The notes beneath the pieces are model-generated. The model was not told the DNA's origin. It saw only the letters and a program-made list of their open reading frames with translations, and made no database searches. A stretch of DNA of 64,000 bases from Flavobacteriales bacterium (GTDB taxonomy: Bacteria > Bacteroidota > Bacteroidia > Flavobacteriales > Flavobacteriaceae). A program made the translations under genes and the position numbers. The stretch covers positions 253,342-317,341 of the forward strand of contig JACJYY010000005.1 in NCBI GenBank assembly GCA_020635875.1, read 5' to 3'. Shown here piece after piece: positions 50,573 through 59,089 of this stretch (position 1 is its first letter; the number at the start of each line of letters is the position of its first letter).

Positions 50573-52171
50573 CTATTTATCTTTTAAAGCGGCTATTTCT
50601 TTAGCCATCAATAAGGCATTGTATGCATTAACTATTCTTCCTGATTGACACGTTTCAGAGAATGGTTTTTCAATACCTGAATCTTTACCTCCAATAGCTA
50701 CTTTTGATTGAATCGCAATACCTGAATCCATTAATATATACTTGACTTCAGATGCGGATAATGTAGGGTAATAGGAACGAATTAATGCCGCTACCCCTGA
50801 CACACTTGGTGCTGCCATCGAAGTTCCGGACAAGAACTCATACGTATCATTAGGTGTTGCTGCATAAATTTTTACCCCTGGAGCAAAAACATCTACATTT
50901 TCTTTTCCATAATTGGAAAAACTAGCCAAAAGTTCCTTTCCGTACTGATAATTAAGAGCTCCTACCGAAATAAAATTATCCGCTACTTCCTTTTGTCCTA
51001 ACAATGCATCATTAGGATAAACTGCAATTTCATCAATATCATAGGCATCATTTCCTGCTGCATTAACAATTAAAACATCTTTTTCTGCGGCATACTTGAT
51101 GGCCTCTAATACCCATTGCGTATGTGGAGAAAACTCTTTACCAAAACTAGTATTGATAATTTGAGCTCCATTATCAGCCGCATAACGAATCGCCAACGCC
51201 ACATCCTTATCGTACTCATCTCCATCAGGCACTGCTCTGATGGCCATAATCTCAATTTGTGAAGCATTAGGATGGTTGTTTTTACCAAATGACTTAACAA
51301 TAATCCCTGAAACATGTGTCCCGTGTTTAGCTTCTTCTTTGTCTGGACCAATTACATCTGCATTTCCATAGTCAATATCTGTGATGTCATTAGGGTTATC
51401 TCCTAGTTTTTTACGGTTATCAAATGCTATATTCAAGTGATAATCCATTTGAGAATTTACATAATTTTGATATCCTTCAACTTCTTCATCAAATTCTTTT
51501 TTTGAGCTTTTGCTCAAAATACTTTCCATGATGCTTTTGTACTGTAACAAATCAAAATCTTCGGACTCAATAGCTTTAACATCCTCCAAGGTATAGTCCT
51601 CTTTTCCCAAATGTTTTTTTATGCCATTGTCCACCATGACAATAAAATCTATTTGGCTTTTATTTTCTTGGGCTTCAGCTAATTTAGACTGGTACTTTTC
51701 CTCTGCTTTTTTGTACTCATCAGTTGCTTTATCTGCATTTCGCATCAAACGCACAAACTCTAAATTTTCGTGTAAGATGTCTCCCAAAAAGTTCCAACCA
51801 TGGATATCATCTTTGTAATTATTGTTATCGTCATCAATAGCATTTCCAGCTATCTCATCTTGATTTACCCATATATTATTTTTTAAGGCTTGGTGCTCAA
51901 TATCCACTCCTGAATCGATCACTCCTACAATTACCTTTTCGCCAACCTGATTCTTAATAATCTTTTCATAAGCACGATCAATACTCATTCCTGGTACGGT
52001 ATCCTTCGCCAAATCCATATGACTCCAATTTTTGAAAGCTTCTTCCTCAATTGCTGCTTTTTTGACAGGCAAAGCTTTTACCTCTTCCATTGAGGTGAAT
52101 AACATCTTTGGCGAACAGCTCACTAAAGCTACTGCTACAAGACTTGTGATATACAGGTTTCTTTTGTTCAT
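50573..52171 (-). CDS. S8 subtilisin-like serine protease, lipoprotein
   Basis: The 532-residue protein has a lipoprotein signal (LVAVALVSCSPKM, C19). The catalytic triad is present: D86 in GVIDSGVDIEH, H283 in HGTHVSGII, S451 in SGTSMAAPSVSG. About 195 residues separate the Asp and His motifs, far more than in simple subtilisins; the insert (about 130-270) is charged and helical. The surface or periplasmic protease is followed directly by an M1 aminopeptidase and preceded (3 bases) by an MBL-fold hydrolase, which suggests coupled proteolysis. Confidence 0.92.
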   Translation of the reverse strand: MNKRNLYITSLVAVALVSCSPKMLFTSMEEVKALPVKKAAIEEEAFKNWSHMDLAKDTVPGMSIDRAYEKIIKNQVGEKVIVGVIDSGVDIEHQALKNNIWVNQDEIAGNAIDDDNNNYKDDIHGWNFLGDILHENLEFVRLMRNADKATDEYKKAEEKYQSKLAEAQENKSQIDFIVMVDNGIKKHLGKEDYTLEDVKAIESEDFDLLQYKSIMESILSKSSKKEFDEEVEGYQNYVNSQMDYHLNIAFDNRKKLGDNPNDITDIDYGNADVIGPDKEEAKHGTHVSGIIVKSFGKNNHPNASQIEIMAIRAVPDGDEYDKDVALAIRYAADNGAQIINTSFGKEFSPHTQWVLEAIKYAAEKDVLIVNAAGNDAYDIDEIAVYPNDALLGQKEVADNFISVGALNYQYGKELLASFSNYGKENVDVFAPGVKIYAATPNDTYEFLSGTSMAAPSVSGVAALIRSYYPTLSASEVKYILMDSGIAIQSKVAIGGKDSGIEKPFSETCQSGRIVNAYNALLMAKEIAALKDK

Positions 52172-52174
52172 TTT

Positions 52175-53035
52175 TTAGTTGAATAAATCGTTATACGTTA
52201 ATCGTTCTTTTAATCGGACTCCTTTTTCGGTTTGTTGCACCGTAATGATTTCATTGTGTGCGTCGTGCCCCATCAATAAATAATACTCATTCGCGGCGGC
52301 TTCATTCAGGAACTTTTCCTTTTCGGAAAGGGTCAATAAGGGTCTGGTATCATAACCCATCACATAAGGAACAGGTAAATGTCCCACCGTTGGTACCAAA
52401 TCCGCCATGTAGACCAAGGTTTTCCCCTGGTAATCAATACGTGGCAACATTTGTTTTTCGGTATGACCGTCCATGAAATAAATGCCAAAATCCAATTCTG
52501 AATGTGCATTAAAATAAGGCTGTATAGTAGCTATGAAATTCAGCTGTCCTGATTCCTGCATCGGCATCAGGTTTTCCGTTTTGAAAGAGGCTACCTCTCG
52601 ACTGTTAGGCTCTATCGCCCATTGCCAGTGATTTTCGTTGGTCCAGAATTTAGCGTTTTTGAAAACTGGTTCGTAGCCTGTACGCTCCTTGTTCCACTTT
52701 ATACAGCCCCCACAATGATCAAAATGCAGATGTGTCAAAAACACATCGGTTACATCATCCACCGTAAAGCCGTATTGTACTAAAGATTGCTGGATCGAAA
52801 AATCGCCCCATCGGTAATAATAGCTGAAAAACTTATCCGATTGCTTGTCCCCCATCCCTGTATCTATCAATATCAAACGCTTACCGTCCTCAATTAATAA
52901 ACAACGGGCTGCAATATCAATCATGTTATTGCTGTCCGCAGGATTGGTTCGTGACCATATAGACTTAGGCACAACGCCAAACATTGCACCGCCATCCAAT
53001 TTAAAATTGCCACTTTCAATCGGGTAAATTTTCAT
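52175..53035 (-). CDS. MBL-fold metallo-hydrolase
   Basis: The 286-residue protein has the metallo-beta-lactamase fold. The zinc motif HLHFDHCGG fits HxHxDH, a following His lies in DGHTEKQ, and Asp occurs in VYMADLVPT. It begins without a signal peptide. It resembles quorum-quenching lactonase or other cytosolic MBL hydrolases; substrate not predictable. It is first in a run with S8 and M1 proteases (3-base gap to the S8 gene). Confidence 0.85.
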   Translation of the reverse strand: MKIYPIESGNFKLDGGAMFGVVPKSIWSRTNPADSNNMIDIAARCLLIEDGKRLILIDTGMGDKQSDKFFSYYYRWGDFSIQQSLVQYGFTVDDVTDVFLTHLHFDHCGGCIKWNKERTGYEPVFKNAKFWTNENHWQWAIEPNSREVASFKTENLMPMQESGQLNFIATIQPYFNAHSELDFGIYFMDGHTEKQMLPRIDYQGKTLVYMADLVPTVGHLPVPYVMGYDTRPLLTLSEKEKFLNEAAANEYYLLMGHDAHNEIITVQQTEKGVRLKERLTYNDLFN

Positions 53036-53186
53036 AGTAAAATAATTGCCGCAAATTAATAAAATCTTAACGAATCAACGATTTATTACTACTATTAAGA
53101 GGATAAAAAAGGAAAAGGTTGCAGTTAGTGGGGTGGAAAGCGGAAAAAGAAAATTTTAAGTTGCGTTGGTTTACTCTTAATGGCAC

Positions 53187-53202
53187 GGAAAACATTTCCG
53201 CA
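53187..53202. repeat. Small inverted repeat after the toxin gene
   Basis: CGGAAA and TTTCCG arms with a 4-base loop lie downstream of the toxin stop codon. It may be a weak transcript end. No T tract follows. Confidence 0.25.
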
Positions 53203-53212
53203 AGTTCGGGTT

Positions 53213-53536
53213 TTATTTATTCTTACTTGGGTGTTGACGTGTATCAAAAACTCGTGTAATATAAATCTTCGTTTTTCCGTTTCGGTAGGTTATCTTATAA
53301 TGCTTGTAGTATATCTTTCTGTATTCTTGTTTTAGATGACTAAAGGATTCATCTACCGAACCTATGTTTTGAAAATCATATTCTGTATTTTCTAATATTT
53401 TCGGAGCATCAATAACATTATGTGCTACTTCTAATGCTTTTGATTTTCCTATAACGGATGCATTAAAGATGGATATTTTTCTTAAATCTTTTAATGCTCG
53501 TTTAGTCCACGTAACTGACTTTACTACAACTCCCAA
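53213..53536 (-). CDS. RelE/ParE-type toxin
   Basis: The 107-residue protein fits the RelE/ParE fold: KSVTWTKRALKDLRKI at the start, a central helical part, then KIYYKHYKITYRNGKTKIYITRVFDTRQHP, the family's C-terminal sheet with conserved RxFDxRQxP. The only suitable start is a TTG at 53536, which overlaps the antitoxin stop codon by 13 bases, indicating translational coupling. ParE members poison gyrase and RelE members cut mRNA; sequence alone does not decide. Confidence 0.82.
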   Translation of the reverse strand: MGVVVKSVTWTKRALKDLRKISIFNASVIGKSKALEVAHNVIDAPKILENTEYDFQNIGSVDESFSHLKQEYRKIYYKHYKITYRNGKTKIYITRVFDTRQHPSKNK

Positions 53537-53760
53537 CTATCTACAATTTTATGGGCTTCTTCTGTACTATAAACGCGACCTGCTTTGATATCTACTTCCG
53601 CTTCCGCCATCAAGATATCTTCCTGCTTTTGTTCTGCTGATAGTTTTTCTTTTACCTTACGCATTGATTGTATCATGTTTTTTACAGCCTCTATAAAAGT
53701 AGGGTCTTTTGATTCTGACAATGCCTTTTGTATCCAATTGATTTCTGCTTGTAAATCCAT
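53524..53760 (-). CDS. Antitoxin of the RelE/ParE-type pair
   Basis: This is a 78-residue, mostly helical, acidic protein without a clear DNA-binding motif by eye. It overlaps the toxin start by 13 bases and precedes it, the usual order. The C-terminal part (AEVDIKAGRVYSTEEAHKIVDSWEL) resembles the toxin-wrapping tail of antitoxins in this class. The call depends on its position. Confidence 0.7.
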   Translation of the reverse strand: MDLQAEINWIQKALSESKDPTFIEAVKNMIQSMRKVKEKLSAEQKQEDILMAEAEVDIKAGRVYSTEEAHKIVDSWEL

Positions 53761-54026
53761 TACTATAAGGTTTTGATTTCTACAAAGATAACTTTTATTT
53801 GATTTAAGATATTGAATTTTATTTATTGACCTTAGCAGGAAGATAAAGCTTACATAGAGAGGATTTGAAACCTACGGCATCACGATTGGAATTGGTGGCA
53901 CCAAATTTACATCTCCACAGAAAATCTTCATTCGATTACTCTGACTAAAAAAATTAACATAATTTTTTAATTTTTAACACAAAATTTATATATTCGATTT
54001 CTATAAACTTTAAAACTAAAAAACGT

Positions 54027-55032
54027 ATGAAAAAACTACATTTAACTTTAGCTCTTGTTTTTAGCTGGGGCAACATTGAATTTCACTTCTTGCTCTAAAG
54101 ATGAAGTCGAAACACCAGTAAACAATACTCCTGCTGTGACTACTCCAACAAATGGAGCTTTGATTGACGGAACAGAAGCCCAAAAAAGTTCTGAACCTGC
54201 CATGAACGATAAAACCGCCGTTTTAGAAACTACTGCCGGAAAATTTGAAGTTGGTTTTGCAAGTAAACCTACGGAGAGCGGAACTTATACGGTAAAATCA
54301 ACAATTTCGGCAAAAAACGCATCCATGGCTGCAAGAGCTGCAGCAGGAACTTTGAAAGAGGTAACTGTTACATATACTAGCAAAGATAATATTGTTTATA
54401 AGGCTGCTGATAACGCTGGAGGAACTGTTACAATTACTATTAAAGATGGCAAAATGACTATTGATATTAGCAATCTAAATGTTTGCAACAGCACTACTTG
54501 TAAAAAAGTATCTGTTAAATACGATTTTTATTATACCCCACCAGTTGTAAATCCAGATCCTGTTGACCCAGATCCTGTTGATCCAGGCCCAATAAATCCA
54601 AACCCATCTACTGGCGATCCTGGTACTGCATATATTAACGGAGTAAAAAGTGTTTCAACGTTTGGAACAGGTATGTCTTTAGGACGAAATGTAGTATTTA
54701 ACACGCCTGTTGGAAGTTTCCAAGTTTGGTTTAAAGACAAACCAATGGTTGGTACATTTAAAGTAAGAAGTTACCAACAAGTTTTAATGAATAACAAAGC
54801 TGCTGATGAGGCTGGATTTGTATTCGTAGACCCAACTAAACCTGCTACAGGAGCTGGGGGGCAATTTTGGTCTTCTGACACATCAGGCGGAACTATTATT
54901 GTTACCGCTAGTGGTAATGATTTAATCATTGAAGCTAAAGATATTACTGTTTGTTCTGTGGATAATTACGGAAGCTATACTAACGAATGCAAAAAATTCT
55001 CTGCTTTCTATAAAATCCCTAAACCACAATAA
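54027..55032 (+). CDS. Hypothetical lipoprotein with a frameshift in its signal peptide
   Basis: A good start (ATG at 54027) reads MKKLHLTLALVF, but that frame ends after about 20 more codons. One frame over, the reading continues LAGATLNFTSCSKDE, a perfect lipoprotein signal end, and stays open to 55032. A run of five T at 54058-54062 is where a one-base change would join them; without it the frame can only start at a TTG at 54055, which leaves half a signal peptide. The mature part (about 300 residues) has two beta-rich halves linked by a Pro/Asp-rich hinge. Family unknown. A near-promoter TATATTCG lies at 53989-53996. Confidence 0.65.
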
Positions 55033-55055
55033 TCAACTATAAATTTTTAATCATA

Positions 55056-55091
55056 AAAAAACGCTTCTGTTAATTAACAGAAGCGTTTTTT
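55056..55091. terminator. Bidirectional terminator, perfect 36-base palindrome
   Basis: An 18-bp stem with no loop bases (55056-55073 with 55074-55091) is A-rich before and T-rich after, so it can end transcripts from both the lipoprotein gene and lepA. Confidence 0.75.
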
Positions 55092-55099
55092 GTTTTTTT

Positions 55100-55170
55100 G
55101 CGTTACTGGGTGAAGCTACGTACAGTGTACGGCGGAACACAGGACGGCAAGCCTAGGCTTGCCGGAACGC
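55100..55170. repeat. GC-rich cluster of short palindromes
   Basis: The 18-base palindrome GGCAAGCCTAGGCTTGCC (55146-55163), CGTAC/GTACG (55119-55131) and an outer GCGTT/AACGC pair lie together. The stretch is far more GC-rich than the surroundings and looks like a REP-type element. Confidence 0.5.
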
Positions 55171-55171
55171 C

Positions 55172-56968
55172 TTAATCATTCAACTTTAACACCGCCATAA
55201 ACGCTTCCTGAGGAATTTCTACATTACCCACTTGGCGCATGCGTTTTTTACCTTTTTTCTGTTTTTCTAACAATTTACGTTTACGAGAAATATCCCCTCC
55301 ATAACACTTGGCCGTTACGTCTTTACGAAGGGCTTTTACGGTTTCACGGGAAATAATTTTCGCCCCAATAGCAGCTTGGATTGGAATATCAAATTGCTGA
55401 CGTGGAATCAACTCTTTTAGTTTCTCACACATCTTCTTACCTATATTATACGCATTATCAGTATGAATCAAAGCTGATAGAGCATCCACCGATTCGGCAT
55501 TTAATAAAACGTCCACCTTTACCAACTTAGAGGTACGCATACCTATTGGAGAATAATCAAATGAAGCATAACCCTTTGAAACGGTCTTTAATCGATCATA
55601 AAAATCAAACACTATCTCTGCCAACGGCATATCGAAGGCTAGCTCAACACGTTCTTGTGTTAAATACGTTTGATTGGTTATTTCTCCTCGTTTTTCGATA
55701 CATAACTTCATGACAGCTCCCACAAAATCAGACTTCGTAATTATAGTTGCTTTGATATAAGGCTCTTCTACTCGATCTAATTTTGATGGATCAGGCAAAT
55801 CCGATGGGTTATTTACAATTAATGGAGTCTCTGGTTCTTTTTTAGTATACGCCAAATAAGACACATTGGGTACGGTAGTTATTACCGTCATGTCAAACTC
55901 TCGTTCCAAACGTTCCTGTATGATCTCCATGTGTAACATCCCTAAAAATCCACATCGAAATCCAAATCCCAATGCTGCCGAACTCTCTGGTGTAAAGGTC
56001 AATGAGGCATCGTTCAATTGTAACTTTTCCATTGATGCTCTCAGATCTTCATAATCTTCTGTATCTACGGGATATATTCCCGCAAACACCATAGGCTTAA
56101 CCTTCTCAAACCCTGCAATCATTTCGTTTGTAGGTCTTACTGCGTCAGTAATAGTATCCCCTACATGCACTTCCTTGGCTTCTTTTATACCTGATATCAA
56201 GTAACCTACATCTCCCGTAGAAACAACGTTTTTAGGGGTTTGTTTTAGCTTTAGCGTTCCTATTTCATCAGCAAAATATTCCTTGCCTGTGGCCATGAAC
56301 TTAATCTTCTGCCCTTTTTTCATTTCGCCGTTGACTACTCTAAAAATTACCTCAATACCTCTAAAGGGATTATAATGTGAGTCAAATATCAAGGCTTGCA
56401 AAGGTTCCTCTGTATTTCCTTTAGGCGCTGGAATACGCTCAATAATGGCTTTGAGTATGTTTTCTACTCCAAATCCAGTTTTACCCGATGCATGTATAAT
56501 ATCCTCAATATCACAACCCAATAAATCCACTATATCATCACTCACTTCCTCTGGATTGGCACTTGGTAAATCGACTTTATTGAGTACTGGGATTATTTCC
56601 AAATCATTCTCTAAAGCCAAGTACAAATTAGAAATTGTCTGTGCCTGAATACTTTGTGCTGCATCGACAATCAACAAAGCCCCCTCGCAAGCAGCAATAG
56701 ATCTAGACACCTCATAAGAAAAATCGACATGCCCTGGCGTGTCAATCAAGTTGAGAATATACGATTGACCTTCATACATATATTCCATTTGAATCGCATG
56801 ACTCTTAATGGTAATCCCGCGCTCGCGTTCCAAATCCATATCATCCAACAACTGGGCTTTTTCTTCGCGCGCTGTAACCGTTTGAGTAGCCCCTAATAAT
56901 CGGTCTGCCAAAGTGCTCTTACCATGGTCAATATGGGCTATAATACAGAAATTCCTTATGTTCTTCAT
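55172..56968 (-). CDS. lepA: Elongation factor 4 (LepA)
   Basis: LepA is a ribosome-associated GTPase that can back-translocate the ribosome and helps 30S maturation. The 598-residue protein has an N-terminal GTPase with AHIDHGKSTLADRLL (G1), the G3 DTPGHVDFSYEVSR and the G4 NKVDLP, then the EF-G-like domains, and the LepA-specific C-terminal domain ending with RMRQVGNVEIPQEAF. Length and order are standard. Confidence 0.97.
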   Translation of the reverse strand: MKNIRNFCIIAHIDHGKSTLADRLLGATQTVTAREEKAQLLDDMDLERERGITIKSHAIQMEYMYEGQSYILNLIDTPGHVDFSYEVSRSIAACEGALLIVDAAQSIQAQTISNLYLALENDLEIIPVLNKVDLPSANPEEVSDDIVDLLGCDIEDIIHASGKTGFGVENILKAIIERIPAPKGNTEEPLQALIFDSHYNPFRGIEVIFRVVNGEMKKGQKIKFMATGKEYFADEIGTLKLKQTPKNVVSTGDVGYLISGIKEAKEVHVGDTITDAVRPTNEMIAGFEKVKPMVFAGIYPVDTEDYEDLRASMEKLQLNDASLTFTPESSAALGFGFRCGFLGMLHMEIIQERLEREFDMTVITTVPNVSYLAYTKKEPETPLIVNNPSDLPDPSKLDRVEEPYIKATIITKSDFVGAVMKLCIEKRGEITNQTYLTQERVELAFDMPLAEIVFDFYDRLKTVSKGYASFDYSPIGMRTSKLVKVDVLLNAESVDALSALIHTDNAYNIGKKMCEKLKELIPRQQFDIPIQAAIGAKIISRETVKALRKDVTAKCYGGDISRKRKLLEKQKKGKKRMRQVGNVEIPQEAFMAVLKLND

Positions 56969-57018
56969 GCTTTAAGTAGGTGTTCTATTGTTCCTAAATA
57001 CTAGGAAATATCAGGGAG

Positions 57019-57026
57019 CAAATATA
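57019..57026 (-). promoter_or_regulatory. Candidate lepA promoter -7 element
   Basis: TATATTTG on the minus strand lies 50 bases before the lepA start. A -33 element was not clear. Confidence 0.4.
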
Positions 57027-57113
57027 AGTCAAATGTTGTAAACCTATGATGTAAAAAAACATTTCTAAGATTGACATAATATTGCTAATTTTGTGTTAAT
57101 TAGCTCTTTATAA

Positions 57114-57143
57114 TTGGTCAATTAAAGATTTATGATATATTTG
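57114..57143 (+). promoter_or_regulatory. Promoter of the 235-aa lipoprotein gene
   Basis: TTG (57114-57116) and TATATTTG (57136-57143) are 19 bases apart, a full flavobacterial consensus. The start codon is 24 bases after it. Confidence 0.6.
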
Positions 57144-57166
57144 TAGACCAAAAATTTTAAAATTTC

Positions 57167-57874
57167 ATGAAAAACATAAATTCATTATTAGTTGTATTGG
57201 TGTTGAGTATGACTCTTGTTAATTGTACGCAAGAAACAATTCCTCTAAATGAATCTAGCGCGCCTGTAAACACCGATTATTCTGGGTCAAAAGTGAAGAT
57301 TAACGATCAAAAATTTATCCCTACAGCAATCTCAGTTTTAGAGCAACCGACCAAACTAATAACGCGCAAAAAGAAAACTTTTATTCTTTCAAAAGAGCAA
57401 GGAGATGCTATCTCAATACAATTTAATTATGCTACAGCTGATACCATCAACGGTACTTATCCTACCAAAACAAATGTTACCAATCATGCTTTGTTAACCT
57501 TTTATCGTAAGGGGTTTGCTTTTTCTCCGATAAGTGGTGAAGTAAAAATCACAGAGTTTGCCAATAGCATTTTTAGAATTGAATTTATGGATGTAATTGT
57601 TGAGAACCCTAACTATAAAGAACCATCAACAATACCTGTGGTTGATCCTACTGACGAAACAACCACTGAAACTACCCCTACTACAGAGACGGCCGAAGAA
57701 ACTACTAGTACTAGAGGTTTAAAAGTAAATTACGTTGTTGCTGAAGAAGATCCAACCCCTGTCATTGATCCTGTGCTACAAGCCATTTATGACGATCCAA
57801 CAAAACATATTATTACGGGTGCATTTCAGGCAACTTTTATTATTAAATCAAGAGCTAACGTAGCTCCTAACTAA
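57167..57874 (+). CDS. Hypothetical lipoprotein, 235 aa
   Basis: No known family. The signal peptide ends LVNCTQET with lipobox cysteine at about C20. The mature part is beta-rich with a Thr/Glu-rich low-complexity stretch at about 165-185 (TTETTPTTETAEETTS) that is likely a disordered linker, followed by a conserved-looking end. It lies alone with its own promoter and a strong shared terminator. Its low-complexity repeats could vary in length between strains. Confidence 0.7.
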   Translation: MKNINSLLVVLVLSMTLVNCTQETIPLNESSAPVNTDYSGSKVKINDQKFIPTAISVLEQPTKLITRKKKTFILSKEQGDAISIQFNYATADTINGTYPTKTNVTNHALLTFYRKGFAFSPISGEVKITEFANSIFRIEFMDVIVENPNYKEPSTIPVVDPTDETTTETTPTTETAEETTSTRGLKVNYVVAEEDPTPVIDPVLQAIYDDPTKHIITGAFQATFIIKSRANVAPN

Positions 57875-57883
57875 CTATATTTA

Positions 57884-57940
57884 AAATATTCACAACAAAA
57901 AAGGCTCCGAAATTTGGAGCCTTTTTTGTTGTGAATATTT
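57884..57940. terminator. Bidirectional terminator, 25-bp perfect stem
   Basis: Arms 57884-57908 and 57916-57940 pair perfectly around a 7-base loop. Poly-A and poly-T parts are on both sides of the GGCTCC core. It lies between convergent stop codons and should end both transcripts. Confidence 0.85.
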
Positions 57941-57942
57941 TT

Positions 57943-58320
57943 TTATTCTTTCTTTTTGTCTTTGTCTTTTGAACAAGACTTTTTATCCTTTGAGCAACAA
58001 CTTTTCTTTTTCATGTCACATTTTTCTTTCTTAATCTCTGTCCATTTTGAGTATTGTTCAGGAGTTAAGATTGATTTTAATTCTGTATCTGCTTCTGATT
58101 TTACGGTTTTCATTTTGGCTTGTTTCTTCTCGATAACCGCTTTCACTTTCGCTTGTTGATCGGCTGACAACTCTAAAGCCTTAGTCATTTTCTCTACACA
58201 CATTTCAGGTGATTTGCACGACTTTTCGCTTTTAGTGCATTTTTTCCCTTCTGCTGGTTTCTCTTGTGCACTGGCTGTTAATCCTACCATTAATAGTGCT
58301 ACTAATACTAACTTTTTCAT
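57943..58320 (-). CDS. Small exported Lys/Cys-rich protein
   Basis: The 125-residue protein has a signal peptide (about 1-19, ending SAQ). The central helical part (EKMTKALELSADQQAKVKAV and LTPEQYSKW) resembles the Spy/CpxP-type LTxxQ helical fold of periplasmic proteins. Before and after it are cysteines (KKCTKSEKSCKSPEMC, then CDMKKKSCCSKDKKSC), and the tail is almost purely Lys/Asp/Ser. Cysteine pairs suggest metal binding. The function is unknown; copper or zinc handling is plausible. Confidence 0.7.
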   Translation of the reverse strand: MKKLVLVALLMVGLTASAQEKPAEGKKCTKSEKSCKSPEMCVEKMTKALELSADQQAKVKAVIEKKQAKMKTVKSEADTELKSILTPEQYSKWTEIKKEKCDMKKKSCCSKDKKSCSKDKDKKKE

Positions 58321-58405
58321 GTTTTTTGGTTTTTAAAGTTTGTTAAATGTATAATCTATTTTTTGTAATTAAAATTATTTGAGGTTAATCAATGGTTTAA
58401 AAAGG

Positions 58406-59089
58406 TTAACTAAAAACTTCTGCTACTATTTTTTTATAGGTGTCACCTATTGGCAAAAGATATTGGTCAATCTTTACGCTCTTATTCTGAATAGAAACTA
58501 CTTTATTGACCGCCACAATATAAGACCGATGCACTCTTACAAACATTGCGTCGGGTAATTGCTCCAATATGGTCTTCATGGACATACGTGTCACCAATTT
58601 GGACTTATCCTTCAAATGAATCTGGATATAATCATCCAGTCCTTCAATAAATACTATGTTATCCAAATCCACTCTGTGTAACTTATAATCCGCCCGAATC
58701 ATTATATGATTGTGTGCGAGGCTATTGTTTTTTAACTCCAGCTCCTTTACCACTTTATTAACCGCTTCCTCAAAACGTTCAAAAGAAAAAGGTTTTAATA
58801 AATAATCTGTCGCACTTACGTTAAAACCTTCGACGGCGTACTCACTGTAAGCTGTAGTAAATATAACGGGGATATCCTGATCTAACATCTTATAGAATTC
58901 CATACCGTTTTTGTTGGGCATTTGGATATCCAAAAAAATCAAATCAACCGGAAAATTATGGATATACTGCAAGGCCTCACTCTGTTTGGTAAAGGTTTTT
59001 TCCAATACCACAGTATCCAACTTTTCACAAAAGTGAGAGACAATCTTGAGTGCTAAATGCTCGTCATCTATGGCAATGGCTCGTATCAT
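58406..59089 (-). CDS. LytTR-family response regulator
   Basis: The 227-residue protein has a receiver domain (about 1-115) with phosphoacceptor D54 in LIFLDIQMPNK and the conserved Lys in TDYLLKPF, followed by a LytTR DNA-binding domain (about 128-227, VFIEGLDDYIQIHLKDKS and VHRSYIVAVNKV). LytTR regulators recognise short direct repeats. It overlaps the upstream histidine-kinase gene by 4 bases (ATGA), so the two are coupled. No target was identified. Confidence 0.93.
   Translation of the reverse strand: MIRAIAIDDEHLALKIVSHFCEKLDTVVLEKTFTKQSEALQYIHNFPVDLIFLDIQMPNKNGMEFYKMLDQDIPVIFTTAYSEYAVEGFNVSATDYLLKPFSFERFEEAVNKVVKELELKNNSLAHNHIMIRADYKLHRVDLDNIVFIEGLDDYIQIHLKDKSKLVTRMSMKTILEQLPDAMFVRVHRSYIVAVNKVVSIQNKSVKIDQYLLPIGDTYKKIVAEVFS

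Noticed and set aside
53856..53877. Sequence resembling a tRNA T-arm (AGGATTTGAAACCTACGG).
   Set aside because: No matching acceptor, D or anticodon arms are present, and the loop has an extra base. At most a remnant.
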